Notes: a model not told the origin generated them from the sequence alone. Numbered from the stretch's first letter, positions 18,304 through 28,746 are shown. The stretch is 64,000 bases of DNA from Streptomyces sp. BHT-5-2 (GCF_019774615.1 NZ_CP081496.1:1364001-1428000), one strand, 5' to 3'. Translations and numbers: made by a program.

Positions 18304-18338
18304 TCGCCGCACCCACCACACGCAAGAGAGGTCAGCCG

Positions 18339-19895
18339 ATGGGCATTCGGAGTCTGCTGCGCAACGCTTTCGGTCGCTCCAAGGCGGCCCGGAAGAGCGC
18401 CGACAAGCCGGAATCGGCAACCATCCCGGAGGCTCGCGAGGAAGCCGCCCCGGCACCGGCCACCGCGGCCCCCGAAGCCGAGGTCCCTGCCGCCCGTACT
18501 GCGCCCGTCGAGCCCGTCGAGCCGACACCCGCGCCGGCCACGGCCTCGGTACCCGCGCAGGGCGGCCCGGTTGAGCGCGCGCCGGAGCCCGTGGCGAAGG
18601 AGGAGGCGCCCGCACGGGTCGAGACCCCGGTACGGGATGAGCCCGCGCCCGCCCCCGAGGCGACGGCCCCGACGACCGACACCGACGTGGCCCGTCCCGC
18701 GGACACCGAGGAGAGCGCCAGCGCGAAGGCCGCCGACGAGGGCACACAGACCTCGAAGGGCCAGGGCACGGGAGCCCACGAGGACACCCACAAGGAAGAG
18801 AAAGAGGACGAGAAGGACGAGACCGCGTCGGAGCCCGCCGCGGAGGCCCAGGCCCCGGCCACCTCCGAACCGACCGACCCCGCCAGCGCCGCCGACCTGG
18901 TCAGCCAGGCGTTCGACAACCCGGCACCGAACACGGCAGAGGCCACTGCCCCCGAGCCGACGACGGACGCCCAGCCGGAGAAGGCGGAGTCGTCCGAGAC
19001 CGCCGAGGCGCCGGAGAAGACCAACGCAGCCGAGGCGGCCGAGAGCGCGGGCGCCCCGGAGGAAACGCCGGCAGCCGACGACGAGGCGAAGCCCGAACCG
19101 ACTTCCGGGCCAAAGCCCGAGCCGGCTCCAGTCGCCGAGGCCACGGAGACCGCCGAAACGACCGAGACTCCCGCTCCCCGCGCGGCCAACCCGGTCGCAG
19201 CCGCCGCCCCGGCCCTCCTCCCCCTCTACAACGCCGCACGGGCCACGCTGGAGAAGCACCAACTCACCGACCAGCGCGCCACCGTCTACCTCGTTCTCGA
19301 CCGCTCCGGCTCGATGCGCAACTACTACAAGGACGGCACGGTCCAGCACCTCGCCGAGCAGGCCCTGGCCCTCTCCGCGCACTTCGACGAAGAGGCCACC
19401 GTCCCGGTCGTCTTCTTCTCCACCGACGTGGACGGCACCACCGACCTGGACCTCACCAACCACGAGGGCCGCATCGAGGAGCTGCACTCCGGCCTCGGCC
19501 ACATGGGCCGCACCAACTACCACTGGGCCATCGAGGCCGTCGTCAAGCACTACAAGGCATCGGGCTCCACCCGCCCCGCCTTCGTCATCTTCCAGACCGA
19601 CGGCGCGCCGACATCCAAGCCGGCCGCCGAGCGGGCCCTGTGCGAAGCGGCCGACCTGCCGATCTTCTGGCAGTTCATCGGCTTCGGCGACCCCGACGCC
19701 AAGGGCTTCGACTTCCTTCGCAAGCTCGACGACCTGACCGTCCCGGAGAAGCGCGCGGTCGACAACGCCGGCTTCTTCCACGCCGGTCGCGACCCCCGCG
19801 GCCTCTCCCACGACGAGCTCTACCAGCAGCTGATGGTGGAGTTCCCCGAGTGGCTCGCCGAGGCCCGCGCCGCCAAGGTCCTCAAGGACAGCTGA
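18339..19895 (+). CDS. von Willebrand factor A domain protein, TerF/TerY-like, with long acidic linker
   Basis: The 518-residue protein has three parts. A short basic head ([20 protein letters not shown]) is followed by a disordered, Glu/Pro/Ala/Thr-rich region of about 260 residues, then a C-terminal vWA domain from about 300. The metal-ion adhesion site is visible as DRSGSM, a threonine region, and QTDGAPTS. The vWA part is like those of tellurium-resistance/stress (TerF, TerY) proteins, which bind partners rather than catalyse. No signal peptide is seen, so a cytoplasmic role is expected. The GAGAGG ribosome binding site fixes the ATG at 18339. The gene is followed by a strong terminator. 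Confidence 0.87.
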   Translation: MGIRSLLRNAFGRSKAARKSADKPESATIPEAREEAAPAPATAAPEAEVPAARTAPVEPVEPTPAPATASVPAQGGPVERAPEPVAKEEAPARVETPVRDEPAPAPEATAPTTDTDVARPADTEESASAKAADEGTQTSKGQGTGAHEDTHKEEKEDEKDETASEPAAEAQAPATSEPTDPASAADLVSQAFDNPAPNTAEATAPEPTTDAQPEKAESSETAEAPEKTNAAEAAESAGAPEETPAADDEAKPEPTSGPKPEPAPVAEATETAETTETPAPRAANPVAAAAPALLPLYNAARATLEKHQLTDQRATVYLVLDRSGSMRNYYKDGTVQHLAEQALALSAHFDEEATVPVVFFSTDVDGTTDLDLTNHEGRIEELHSGLGHMGRTNYHWAIEAVVKHYKASGSTRPAFVIFQTDGAPTSKPAAERALCEAADLPIFWQFIGFGDPDAKGFDFLRKLDDLTVPEKRAVDNAGFFHAGRDPRGLSHDELYQQLMVEFPEWLAEARAAKVLKDS

Positions 19896-19919
19896 GCCAC
19901 CTCGCCTCGTACCCCTCAA

Positions 19920-19954
19920 GGCCGCGGCCGGACCGATCGGGTTCGGCCGCGGCC
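19920..19954 (+). terminator. Terminator of the vWA gene
   Basis: GGCCGCGGCCG pairs with CGGCCGCGGCC around a short loop, followed by a T-containing stretch. Confidence 0.8.
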
Positions 19955-19983
19955 TCTTCCCTGTGCGCTTCAGCGCAAGGACC

Positions 19984-20066
19984 GTTTCACGTGAAACGGG
20001 GCGGCGGCGCAGGCCAGGCACATGATGAAGGACGAGAAGGGGGGCAGGCCGTGTTTCACGTGAAAC
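19984..20066. other. parS: parS pair (19984-19997 and 20053-20066)
   Basis: Two exact GTTTCACGTGAAAC palindromes start 69 bp apart in the gap upstream of metG. Confidence 0.93.
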
Positions 20067-20204
20067 GAGCGGGGCGAGCCGCCGCTCGCAGGCCGCCTCC
20101 GGGACCGAAAATACTCGGGTGGGGCGACCCACCCCGTCCAGTACGATATTGACGTTGCGTAAAGCAAATCATCACTCACCGTAGCGACTTGGGAGCAGCC
20201 GGCA

Positions 20205-21920
20205 ATGGCTCGACACCTCATCACCAGCGCCCTTCCGTACATCAACGGGATCAAGCACCTGGGCAACATGGTGGGGTCCATGCTCCCGGCCGATGTGTAC
20301 GCCCGGTACCTGCGGCAGCGCGGTCATGACGTCCTCTACATCTGCGCGACCGACGAGCACGGCACGCCCGCCGAGCTGGCGGCGAAGGACGCCGGGCAGT
20401 CCGTCGCCGAGTTCTGTGCCGAGCAGCACGACAAGCAGAAGGCGATCTACGACGGCTTCGGTTTGCAGTTCGACCACTTCGGTCGGAGCTCGTCGCGGGA
20501 GAACGTCGAGCTGACCCAGCACTTCGCGCGCAAGCTGCACGAGAACGGCTTCATCGAAGAGCGTGCCGTCCGCCAGGTCTACTCCAACGCCGACGGCCGC
20601 TTCCTGCCCGACCGCTACATCATCGGCACCTGCCCGCACTGCGGCTACGACAAGGCCCGCGGCGACCAGTGCGAGAACTGCACCCGCGTCCTGGACCCGA
20701 CGGACCTGATCGACGCCCGCTCGGCGATCAGCGGCAGTGGTGACCTGGAGGTGCGCGAGACCAAGCACCTCTTCCTGCTCCAGGCGAAGCTCCAGCACGA
20801 GGTCGAGGGCTGGCTGGAGGGCAACGGCAGCAAGGAGTGGCCGACCCTGGCGTCGTCCATCGCCCACAAGTGGCTGACCGAGGGCCTCCAGGACCGGGCG
20901 ATCACCCGCGACCTGGACTGGGGCGTGCCGGTGCCCGCCGACGTGTGGCCGGAGCTGGCCGCGGAGGGCAAGGTCTTCTACGTCTGGTTCGACGCGCCGA
21001 TCGAGTACATCGGCTCGACGAAGGAGTGGGCGGACCAGGCGCCGGAGGAGCGCGACTGGAAGTCGTGGTGGTACGAGGCCGACGACGTCCGCTACACGGA
21101 GTTCATGGCCAAGGACAACGTGCCGTTCCACAGCGTGATGTTCCCGGCGACCCAGCTGGGCACCCGCGAGCCGTGGAAGAGGGTCGACTTCCTCAAGGCG
21201 TTCAACTGGCTCAACTACTACGGCGGGAAGTTCTCCACGTCGCAGCAGCGCGGCATCTTCACCGACGCGGCGCTGGAGCTGCTGCCGGCCGACTACTGGC
21301 GCTACTTCCTGATGGCGCACGCCCCGGAGTCGGACGACACCTCCTTCACCTGGGAGCTGTTCTCGTCCTCGGTCAACAAGGACCTGGCCGACACCCTCGG
21401 CAACTTCGTCAACCGGGTGCTCTCGTTCTCGCGCAAGCGGTTCGGCGACGAGGTGCCGGCCGGCGCCGACGCCGGGGCCGCCGAGCAGAAGCTGGGCGAG
21501 GAGATCGCCGGGCTGCTCGCGGAGTACGAGGGCCACATGGAGGCGCTGCAGTTCCGCAAGGCGGCGGCCTCGCTGCGCGCCTTGTGGAGCGCCGGCAACT
21601 CCTACCTGGAGGAGAAGGCCCCCTGGCTGGAGATCAAGACGGACAAGGACGCGGCGGCGCTGACGCTGCGGACCGCGATGAACCTCATCCACCTCTACTC
21701 GGTGGTCTCCGAACCGTTCATCCCGGCGTCGGCGAAGGCCATGCGGGGCGCGTTCGCGCTGGCGGGCGACACCGCCACCTGGGTCTCGCCGGAGGAGGCC
21801 CGGGCGCTGGCGTCCGTGCCCGCCGGGACGCCGTTCACGGTGCCGCCGGTGCTCTTCGCCAAGATCACCGAGGACGACCTGGCGGCGTACCGGGAGCGGT
21901 TCGGCGGCGACGAGGGCTGA
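20205..21920 (+). CDS. metG: Methionyl-tRNA synthetase
   Basis: The 571-residue class I synthetase charges tRNA-Met. The HIGH-type motif reads HLGN in the [14 protein letters not shown] region, and the KMSKS-type loop reads KFSTS near residue 345. One zinc knuckle is present ([17 protein letters not shown]). There is no C-terminal tRNA-binding extension, as usual for the short actinobacterial form. It ends at a long hairpin that separates it from the convergent aspS. Confidence 0.97.
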   Translation: MARHLITSALPYINGIKHLGNMVGSMLPADVYARYLRQRGHDVLYICATDEHGTPAELAAKDAGQSVAEFCAEQHDKQKAIYDGFGLQFDHFGRSSSRENVELTQHFARKLHENGFIEERAVRQVYSNADGRFLPDRYIIGTCPHCGYDKARGDQCENCTRVLDPTDLIDARSAISGSGDLEVRETKHLFLLQAKLQHEVEGWLEGNGSKEWPTLASSIAHKWLTEGLQDRAITRDLDWGVPVPADVWPELAAEGKVFYVWFDAPIEYIGSTKEWADQAPEERDWKSWWYEADDVRYTEFMAKDNVPFHSVMFPATQLGTREPWKRVDFLKAFNWLNYYGGKFSTSQQRGIFTDAALELLPADYWRYFLMAHAPESDDTSFTWELFSSSVNKDLADTLGNFVNRVLSFSRKRFGDEVPAGADAGAAEQKLGEEIAGLLAEYEGHMEALQFRKAAASLRALWSAGNSYLEEKAPWLEIKTDKDAAALTLRTAMNLIHLYSVVSEPFIPASAKAMRGAFALAGDTATWVSPEEARALASVPAGTPFTVPPVLFAKITEDDLAAYRERFGGDEG

Positions 21921-21946
21921 GGCCCGCCGCGCACACCTGAAACAGC

Positions 21947-21988
21947 ACGAGGGCGTCCCCGGACCGGTCGGTCCGGGGACGCCCTCGT
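21947..21988. terminator. Strong terminator after metG
   Basis: A 19-bp perfect stem with a 4-base loop (GGTC) lies about 27 bp past the metG stop. It can also serve the opposite direction. Confidence 0.88.
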
Positions 21989-22058
21989 CATGGGGCCGGA
22001 CGGCGAAGTCCCCCAAGGCATTGAGGGCCAGGGAGGTGCCCCCTCGCGGAATGTGCGA

Positions 22059-22090
22059 GGGCCCGGGACCGCGGCTGCGGTCCCGGGCCC
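22059..22090 (-). terminator. Terminator after aspS
   Basis: GGGCCCGGGACCGC and GCGGTCCCGGGCCC form a 14-bp stem just past the reverse-strand aspS stop. Confidence 0.78.
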
Positions 22091-22102
22091 CCTGCTGCCG
22101 CC

Positions 22103-23890
22103 CTACTTGGTCGGCTTGTACGGCGTCGGCTTCGCCGGACCCGTGCGGATGCTCAGGTGCAGCTCCTTCAGGCGGGCCTCGTCGACCTCGGACGGGGCGC
22201 CCATCAGCAGGTCCTGGGCGTTGCCGTTGAGCGGGAAGGCGATGGTCTCGCGGATGTTGGGCTCGTCGGCCAGCAGCATCACGATCCGGTCGACGCCCGG
22301 GGCGATACCACCGTGCGGCGGGGCGCCGAACTTGAAGGCGCGAAGCATGCCGCCGAACTCGGCCTCGACGGTCTCCTTGTCGTAACCGGCGATCGCGAAC
22401 GCCTTGTACATGACGTCCGGCTCGTGGTTCCGGATCGCGCCGGAGGACAGCTCGGTGCCGTTGCAGACGATGTCGTACTGCCAGGCGAGGATGTCCAGCG
22501 GGTCCTTGGTCTCCAGCGCTTCCAGGCCGCCCTGCGGCATGGAGAACGGGTTGTGGGAGAACTCGATCTTGCCGGTGTCCGCGTCGCGCTCGAACATCGG
22601 GAAGTCGACGATCCAGCAGAAGCGGAACTCGTTCTCGACGAAGTGGCCGGCCCGCTTGGCGGCCTCGACGCGCACCGCGCCCATGATCTTGGAGACCTCG
22701 TCGAAGTCGCCGGCGCCGAAGAAGACGGCGTGGCCGGGCTTGAGGTCGAGGGCCGCAACCAGCGCCTTGATGTCGTCGTCGGTGAGGAACTTGGCGATCG
22801 GGCCGGCGAGCGCGTTCTCCTCGCCGACGCGGACCCAGGCCAGGCCCTTGGCGCCCTGGGCGACAGCGAACTCGCCCAGCTGGTCGAAGAACTTCCGCGG
22901 CTGGTCGGCGGTGTCCGGCACGGCCAGCGCGCGGACGTGCTTGCCGGCGAACGCCTTGAAGCCGGACTGTGCGAAGACGTCGGAGACGTCGACCAGTTCC
23001 AGCTCGGCGCGCAGGTCCGGCTTGTCGGAGCCGTACTTGAGCATCGCCTCGCGGAACGGGATGCGCGGGAAGGGGGAGGTGACCGTGCGGCAGTCGCCGA
23101 ACTCGGTGAAGAGCTCGGTCATCAGCTTCTCGACGGGCCGGAAGACGTCCTCCTGCTCGACGAAGCTCATCTCGATGTCGAGCTGGTAGAACTCGCCCGG
23201 CGAGCGGTCCGCGCGGGCGTCCTCGTCACGGAAGCAGGGCGCGATCTGGAAGTAGCGGTCGAAGCCGGCGATCATCAGCAGCTGCTTGAACTGCTGCGGA
23301 GCCTGCGGCAGCGCGTAGAACTTGCCGGCGTGCAGACGGGAGGGGACCAGGAAGTCGCGGGCGCCCTCGGGGGAGGTCGCGGACAGGATCGGGGTCGCCA
23401 TCTCGTTGAAGCCGAGGGCCACCATCTTGTGCCGGATCGCGGAGATCACGGCCGTGCGCAGCATGATGTTGCGGTGCATGCGCTCGCGGCGCAGGTCGAG
23501 GAAGCGGTATTCGAGGCGCTTCTCCTCGTTGACACCGTCCTCGGCGTTGATCGTGAACGGGATCTGCTCGGCGGCCCCGAGCACCTCGACCTCGGTGACC
23601 TCGATCTCGATCTCGCCGGTCGGCAGGTCGGGGTTGACGTTGTCCGCGCCGCGGGCGCTGACCTTGCCGTCGATGCGGACGACGGTCTCCTTGGTCAGCG
23701 AGCCGAGGACCTCGTTGGCCGGTGTGCCGGGACGGGCGACGAGCTGCACGAGGCCGTAGTGGTCGCGCAGATCGATGAAGAGGATGCCGCCCAGGTCACG
23801 TCGATTGTGCAGCCAGCCGCTGAGACGGACGTCGGTGTCGACGTCCGCGGCTCGGAGCTCGCCGCAGTTATGGGACCGGTACCGATGCAT
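22103..23890 (-). CDS. aspS: Aspartyl-tRNA synthetase
   Basis: The 595-residue class II synthetase has an N-terminal OB-fold ([26 protein letters not shown]), the catalytic core with motif 2 [15 protein letters not shown], an inserted GAD-type domain in the middle, and motif 3 near the C terminus ([14 protein letters not shown]). It has the normal length of the bacterial-type enzyme. Whether it also charges tRNA-Asn, a common situation in actinobacteria with GatCAB, cannot be told here. It is convergent with metG. Confidence 0.97.
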   Translation of the reverse strand: MHRYRSHNCGELRAADVDTDVRLSGWLHNRRDLGGILFIDLRDHYGLVQLVARPGTPANEVLGSLTKETVVRIDGKVSARGADNVNPDLPTGEIEIEVTEVEVLGAAEQIPFTINAEDGVNEEKRLEYRFLDLRRERMHRNIMLRTAVISAIRHKMVALGFNEMATPILSATSPEGARDFLVPSRLHAGKFYALPQAPQQFKQLLMIAGFDRYFQIAPCFRDEDARADRSPGEFYQLDIEMSFVEQEDVFRPVEKLMTELFTEFGDCRTVTSPFPRIPFREAMLKYGSDKPDLRAELELVDVSDVFAQSGFKAFAGKHVRALAVPDTADQPRKFFDQLGEFAVAQGAKGLAWVRVGEENALAGPIAKFLTDDDIKALVAALDLKPGHAVFFGAGDFDEVSKIMGAVRVEAAKRAGHFVENEFRFCWIVDFPMFERDADTGKIEFSHNPFSMPQGGLEALETKDPLDILAWQYDIVCNGTELSSGAIRNHEPDVMYKAFAIAGYDKETVEAEFGGMLRAFKFGAPPHGGIAPGVDRIVMLLADEPNIRETIAFPLNGNAQDLLMGAPSEVDEARLKELHLSIRTGPAKPTPYKPTK

Positions 23891-24161
23891 CGCTCATCCA
23901 AGTCGTCGCGAGTCGAGGTGGGGAGCTGACGGGCGAGAAGGGGAGATAGCAGGCTCGCGCGCCCGATCGATCGCCTTGTGGATCACCCGAAAGACCACCC
24001 CAGGAGTGGCATAACCGCTCCAGGTTACCGCCCGGGCCCGACGAGCTGGTTGACATATACCCATCAGCGGCGCCCCGGCGTGGAAGCGGGCCCTCGGGCT
24101 GCGACGATGGTCACGCCCGGCGTGCTGGTCGGGCCGCGTCAAACCCGCCTAAAGTGATGCA
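23891..24161. other. Divergent gap between aspS and the PP2C regulator gene
   Basis: The 271 bp hold both promoters. TTGACA at 24050-24055 followed by TATAC is the best promoter-like element, but no good -10 lies at the expected distance in the forward direction. Confidence 0.4.
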
Positions 24162-26354
24162 ATGCGCACCGAGGACCTCCTGGCCGCCGTCGCGACCGGC
24201 CTGTGGCTCTGGGACAACGCAACCGGCCGGGTGACCCTCGACGCCGAGGCGGCCCGGCTGCTGGGCCTTCCCGCCGAGCCGGCCGTCCTCACCGAGGCCG
24301 CGGTGCGCTCCCGTTTTCATCCCGTCGACTTCGCCGAGATCAACGGTGTCGTGCAACTCGCGGTCTCCGAGGGGACGCTCGCCGAGGCCCGGCTGCGCAT
24401 CGTGGACGAGCGCGGGCAAGTGCTGCGCACCGTACGCACCCGCTCCCGGCCCCGGATCGTCGACGGCGACTTCGAGCTGGTCGGCACACTCCAGGAGGTG
24501 GCCGAGCCCCAGCCGGGCACCTCGGCGGCGCGGGCCCCGGTCACCGGCGACTGGCGGCGCTCGCGCGAGGCGTTCCTGCTGGACGCGGGCCGGGCGCTGG
24601 CCGAGGCGCGGTCCACGGCCGAGGTACTGCGGGTCGCGGCCGGGCTCTCCATGCCGGGCTTCATGCCGGACGGGCTGGCGGTCTTCGGCATCCAGGGCGA
24701 CCGGCTCACGGTGATCGGCCACCACGGCCACCTCCCGGACGACGGGCTGCCGTACTCCGAGATGCTGCTGGAGACCGACTACCCGGCCGCCGAGGTCGTG
24801 CGCACCGGACGGGCCATCTACCTGCCCACCCGCGAGGACTACCAGCGCCGCTACCCGGCCACCTGGCCCCTGGCCGCCTGCTTCGAGCGCACGTCCTGGG
24901 CGTATCTGCCGCTGGTGAACGCGGGCCGGACGATCGGCGCCTGGATGGCCGGCTTCGCCGAACCGGTCGCCTTCACCCCGGACGAGCGCTCGGTGCTGAC
25001 CACCGTCGCCCGGATGCTGGCCCAGGCACTGGCCCGGGCCGGCGTGCAGGAGTCACAGCACGAGCTGGCCGTGGGACTCCAGCGGAGCATGATGCCGACG
25101 GTGCAGCCGGACATCCCCGGGATGGCGGTCGCCGCCCGCTATGTGCCGACCGGCGGCGGGCTGGAGGTCGGCGGGGACTGGTACGACATGATCCCGCTGC
25201 CGTCCGGACGGATCGCGCTGGTCATCGGGGACGTCCAGGGCCATGACGTACGGGCCGCGGGCCTGATGGGACAGCTGCGGATCGCGCTGCGCGCCTACGC
25301 CTCCGAGGGCCACCACCCCGACGCGGTGCTCTCCCGCGCCTCCCGCTTCCTGGCCGGCATCAACGAGACCGAGTTCCACGGCAACGGCGAGGACCAGCGC
25401 TTCGCGACGTGTCTGTACATCGAGGTGGATCCGGCCACCGGGCTGCTGGACGTGGCGCGGGCCGGCCATCCCGACCCGGCGATCCGGATGGCCGACGGCG
25501 CGGTGATCGTCCGGCCCACATCGGGCGGGCTGCCGCTGGGCATCGACCCGGACAGCGACTACCCCACCACCCGAATCGTGCTGGAGCCCGGCGAGACGAT
25601 GCTGGTGTGCACCGACGGGCTGATCGAGACCGGCGGACACGACCTGGAGACCGGCTGGGGACGGCTGCGCGAGGTCTTCGAGACGCACGGCACGGGCACG
25701 GCGGAAGCGGAAGGGGCCGGGGAAAGCCTGGAGCGGCTGGCCGACGCCCTGGTCCAGGCGGTGCACGGCCCGTCGTCGCACCACACCACCGGCCCGCTGG
25801 TGGATCGCCGCGAGGACGACATCGCACTGCTGCTGCTCTCCCGCGAGAGCGCCGGCTGTGGTCTGGAAGCCGGGGGCCGGCTGGCACCGCGGCCCGGGCG
25901 GCGCACCGTGTTCTCCGTCGCCCAGGCGGAGCCCGAGCGGATCGCCGCGGCCCGCCGCCAGATCCGCGATGTGCTGCACGACTGGCGCGACCCGGAGCAG
26001 GTGGATTCCGCGGCGCTGCTGGTCTCCGAGATCGTCACCAATGTGCTGACGCACACCGACGGGGACGCACTGCTGGTGGCGGAGGTCGCCGGTGAGCACG
26101 GTGCCCGGCGCCTCCGGGTCGAGGTCGCCGACGGCAGCGACGAACTGCCGCACCGCCGCCGGCCCGGTGAACTGGCGTCCTCGGGTCGTGGGCTGGTGCT
26201 GCTGGAGCTGCTGGCCGGGGCGTGGGGCGTGGATCCGCGCGGGGACGGCAAGTCGACGTGGTTCGAGCTCTACGAGGACGCCGGGGCGGTGGGGGAGTCC
26301 CCCGGCGCGACGTCATCGGGCCCCGAGGAGTCCGTGCCCGAGCCCGCCGCGTAA
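24162..26354 (+). CDS. PAS-GAF-PP2C (SpoIIE)-HATPase signalling phosphatase
   Basis: The 730-residue cytoplasmic protein reads as a modular regulator. It has a PAS domain (about 5-115), a GAF domain (about 140-300), a SpoIIE/RsbU-type PP2C phosphatase (about 315-560, with GGDWYDMIPLPSGR and VIGDVQGHD) and a C-terminal anti-sigma kinase-like ATPase (about 580-715, with SEIVTNVLTH and SGRGLVLLELLAG). Such proteins dephosphorylate and rephosphorylate anti-sigma antagonists, linking a sensed signal to stress sigma factors. Many paralogues exist in Streptomyces, so partners cannot be named. Its 3' end overlaps the convergent AI-2E gene by 85 bp. Confidence 0.93.
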   Translation: MRTEDLLAAVATGLWLWDNATGRVTLDAEAARLLGLPAEPAVLTEAAVRSRFHPVDFAEINGVVQLAVSEGTLAEARLRIVDERGQVLRTVRTRSRPRIVDGDFELVGTLQEVAEPQPGTSAARAPVTGDWRRSREAFLLDAGRALAEARSTAEVLRVAAGLSMPGFMPDGLAVFGIQGDRLTVIGHHGHLPDDGLPYSEMLLETDYPAAEVVRTGRAIYLPTREDYQRRYPATWPLAACFERTSWAYLPLVNAGRTIGAWMAGFAEPVAFTPDERSVLTTVARMLAQALARAGVQESQHELAVGLQRSMMPTVQPDIPGMAVAARYVPTGGGLEVGGDWYDMIPLPSGRIALVIGDVQGHDVRAAGLMGQLRIALRAYASEGHHPDAVLSRASRFLAGINETEFHGNGEDQRFATCLYIEVDPATGLLDVARAGHPDPAIRMADGAVIVRPTSGGLPLGIDPDSDYPTTRIVLEPGETMLVCTDGLIETGGHDLETGWGRLREVFETHGTGTAEAEGAGESLERLADALVQAVHGPSSHHTTGPLVDRREDDIALLLLSRESAGCGLEAGGRLAPRPGRRTVFSVAQAEPERIAAARRQIRDVLHDWRDPEQVDSAALLVSEIVTNVLTHTDGDALLVAEVAGEHGARRLRVEVADGSDELPHRRRPGELASSGRGLVLLELLAGAWGVDPRGDGKSTWFELYEDAGAVGESPGATSSGPEESVPEPAA

Positions 26355-27427
26355 TGCTTGCGCAGTTCGTGCAGGACGCCGGAGACGGCTGCGGTCAGCG
26401 GGACGGACAGCAGCATGCCGAGGATGCCGGCGACGCTCGCGCCGGCGGTGATCGCCAGCATGACGACCGCCGGGTGCATCTGCACCGTACGACTCTGGAT
26501 CATCGGCTGGAGGACATGGCCCTCCAGCACCTGGACGGCGAGGACCACCCCGAGCGCCCAGAGCGCGATCACCAGGCCCCGGTCCGCGAAGGCCACCAGG
26601 ATCGCCACCGCGCCCGAGATGAAGGCGCCGAGGTAGGGGATGTAGGCGCCGACGAAGACCAGCGCGCCCAGTCCGAGCGCCCCGGGGACCTTCAGGACGA
26701 GCAGGCCGACGGTGATGCAGACGGCGTCGATCAACGCGATGAAGGTGGTGCCGCGCATAAAGCCCTCGATGGACTGGAAGCCGCGGCGGGCCATCCGTTC
26801 CAGTTGCGGAGCCGAGTTGCGCGGCGCCCAGTCGTGCAGTGCGCGGACCGCCTTGTCCGAGTCGCGCAGGAAGAAGAACGTCAGCAGCAGGGCCAGCACC
26901 GCCGCGGCGATGAACTGCCCGACGATGCTCACCCCGGCCAGCAGCCCGGAGGCCGCGGTGCTGCCGAACTTGGTGACCAGCGTCTTCGCGTTGGTGGCCA
27001 GATCGCTGAGCGAGTTCCCGGCCACGCCGAAGTGCCGGGTCAGATCCTCCGCCGCGCTCTTGAGCGAGGTGACGATCTGGTCCCCGGTGTCGACCAGCGC
27101 GCTGACCACGACGTAGCCGGCACCACCGACCACGATCACCAGAAGGGCGCAGGTCAGCCCGGCCGCCAGTGAGCGGTTGAGCCGCATCTTCACCAGCCGC
27201 CGGTACACCGGACCGAGCAGCCCGCTGCCGAGCAGTGCCAGCAGGACGGGCGTGACCGCGGCGCTCAACTCGACGCAGAGCCACACCCCGAGGGCCAGCA
27301 CCGCCGCGACCAGCAGTCCGGCCGCGCACCACGCCGCGGCGCGGCGGGCCTCGATCGGGAGCAGCGGGGAGTGCGGCGGCCGGCCGGGCTCGGCACCGCT
27401 CCGGTCTTGATCCGAGTCGTTTCGCAC
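26270..27427 (-). CDS. AI-2E family transporter
   Basis: The 385-residue membrane protein has about eight membrane segments and the family features FFFLRDSDKAVRALHDW and GLVIALWALGVVLAVQVLEGHVLQPMIQSRTVQMHPAVV split over its C-terminal half. AI-2E proteins are thought to export small molecules or exchange ions; the substrate is unknown. I chose the GTG at 27427 (VRNDSD) because a GGTGGA ribosome binding site precedes it and the longer frame would read through a parS site. Its stop lies inside the convergent PP2C gene. Confidence 0.88.
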   Translation of the reverse strand: MRNDSDQDRSGAEPGRPPHSPLLPIEARRAAAWCAAGLLVAAVLALGVWLCVELSAAVTPVLLALLGSGLLGPVYRRLVKMRLNRSLAAGLTCALLVIVVGGAGYVVVSALVDTGDQIVTSLKSAAEDLTRHFGVAGNSLSDLATNAKTLVTKFGSTAASGLLAGVSIVGQFIAAAVLALLLTFFFLRDSDKAVRALHDWAPRNSAPQLERMARRGFQSIEGFMRGTTFIALIDAVCITVGLLVLKVPGALGLGALVFVGAYIPYLGAFISGAVAILVAFADRGLVIALWALGVVLAVQVLEGHVLQPMIQSRTVQMHPAVVMLAITAGASVAGILGMLLSVPLTAAVSGVLHELRKHYAAGSGTDSSGPDDVAPGDSPTAPASS

Positions 27428-27510
27428 CCGGACAGTCCACCACGGCAGAGCGGCTGTTGGCGGGTATTGGAGGGCCTCCTCACGGTTCGGGGCTCGGCCC
27501 GTACCGCGGC

Positions 27511-27555
27511 GTTTCACGTGAAACATGAGTGCGGGGGCGGTGTTTCACGTGAAAC
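27511..27555. other. parS: parS pair (27511-27524 and 27542-27555)
   Basis: Two exact GTTTCACGTGAAAC palindromes start 31 bp apart, between the AI-2E gene start and the pirin gene stop. Confidence 0.93.
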
Positions 27556-27587
27556 ACCGCCCCCGCGATCCCGCGTTCGGCGGCCGC

Positions 27588-28541
27588 TCAAAGCGCGTCG
27601 GCGGGAATCGTTCCCAGTCGCCCGGCCTGGAAGTCCTCGAAGGCTTGGGCCAGTTCGGCATGGGTGTTCATCACGAACGGGCCGTAGTGCATCATCGGCT
27701 CGCGGATCGGCAGCCCACCCAGCAGCACCACCTCGAAGTTGGGGGTGCGCGACTCCTGGCTCTGGTCGGCCCGGATCGTGAGCGCGTCTCCCTCGCCGAA
27801 GACGACTGCCTGCCCCATGTGGAACGGGCGGCCCTCCGCGCCGGCCGTGCCGCTTCCGGCCAGGGCATAGGCGAGGCCGTTGAAGTCCGCGCGCCAGGGC
27901 AGCGTCACCTCGGCCCCCGGGTTCACCGTCACATGCATCATCGTGATGGGGGTGTGGGTGATGCCCGGCCCCTGGTGACCGTCGAGGTCACCGGCGATCA
28001 GCCGCAGCAGCGCACCACCGTCGGCGGAGGTCAGCAGCTTGACCCGGCCACCACCGATGTCCTGGTAGCGCGGCGCCATCATCTTGTCGCTCTTGGGGAG
28101 GTTCACCCACAGCTGGAGGCCGTGGAAGAGGCCGCCCGACATGACCAGCGACTCCGGCGGCGCCTCGATGTGCAGCAGCCCGGAGCCCGCCGTCATCCAC
28201 TGGGTGTCGCCGTCGTTGATGACGCCGCCACCACCCTGGGAGTCACGGTGCACAAAGGTGCCGTCGATCAGATACGTCACGGTCTCGAAGCCGCGGTGCG
28301 GGTGCCAGGGCGTGCCCTTGGGCTCTCCGGGCGCGTACTCCACCTCGCCCATCTGATCCATCATGATGAACGGGTCGAGGTGCTTGTAGGCGACGCCGGC
28401 GAAGGCGCGGCGCACCGGGAAGCCCTCGCCCTCGAAGCCGCTCGGGGCGGTGGTGACGGCCAGTACGGGCCGGGGTCGCGCCCCGGCGGGTGCGGCCACC
28501 CTCGGCAGGGTCAGCGGATTCTCTACGGTCACGGCGGGCAT
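27588..28541 (-). CDS. Pirin family protein
   Basis: The 317-residue cupin-type protein matches pirins: VRRAFAGVAYKHLDPFIMMDQMG, the metal-binding histidines in PWHPHRGFETVTYLI, and the HIEAPP and LQLWVNLPKSDKMM stretches. Bacterial pirins are iron-binding proteins that in some cases oxidise quercetin or bind metabolic enzymes. I started it at the ATG at 28541 (MPAVTVENP); an upstream in-frame ATG lies before the promoter-like AT-rich repeat. An imperfect TTCAA...TTGAA palindrome sits 25 bp upstream of this start. Confidence 0.92.
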   Translation of the reverse strand: MPAVTVENPLTLPRVAAPAGARPRPVLAVTTAPSGFEGEGFPVRRAFAGVAYKHLDPFIMMDQMGEVEYAPGEPKGTPWHPHRGFETVTYLIDGTFVHRDSQGGGGVINDGDTQWMTAGSGLLHIEAPPESLVMSGGLFHGLQLWVNLPKSDKMMAPRYQDIGGGRVKLLTSADGGALLRLIAGDLDGHQGPGITHTPITMMHVTVNPGAEVTLPWRADFNGLAYALAGSGTAGAEGRPFHMGQAVVFGEGDALTIRADQSQESRTPNFEVVLLGGLPIREPMMHYGPFVMNTHAELAQAFEDFQAGRLGTIPADAL

Positions 28542-28565
28542 GACGGCCTCCTCGGTCGTTCGCGC

Positions 28566-28584
28566 TTCAAACAAGTTAGTTGAA
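28566..28584. promoter_or_regulatory. TTCAA-TTGAA palindrome, candidate operator of the pirin gene
   Basis: TTCAA and TTGAA are 5-bp arms of a 19-bp imperfect palindrome with matching inner AA/TT pairs. It lies in an AT-rich island just upstream of the pirin start. The form suits a MarR/HxlR-type repressor, but none is encoded nearby. Confidence 0.45.
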
Positions 28585-28746
28585 TGCTGAACAACTGGCA
28601 AGGCGTGCGGCATTCCCGTTTCGACCCCACGTACATTTCCGCAGGTCAGCGAGGGAGAAGAGCAGAGAAGGGGGAGGTCGACGAAGAGAAGGGGGCGGGC
28701 GCGGCCCGCCCCGAGGCCACCGTCGGCCGGCGCGGCGCGAGGGCGG

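Larger units (their letters stand above)
17588..18338. other. 751-bp gap, partly GC-poorer, with one parS
   Basis: No convincing gene is seen here. The stretch from about 17900 to 18180 is visibly less GC-rich than its surroundings. A reverse frame of 149 codons (18170-17721) stays open, but its third-position use is only weakly G/C biased, it reads through the parS site, and I recognise nothing in it. It may be a decayed or foreign gene, or chance. The right end carries an inverted repeat (18283-18303) upstream of the vWA gene. Confidence 0.5.
19896..20204. other. Gap between vWA and metG genes
   Basis: This 309-bp gap holds a terminator, two parS sites and, near its right end, AT-richer DNA with TACGAT (20142-20147) and TTGACG (20149-20154) that may belong to the metG promoter. 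Confidence 0.5.
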
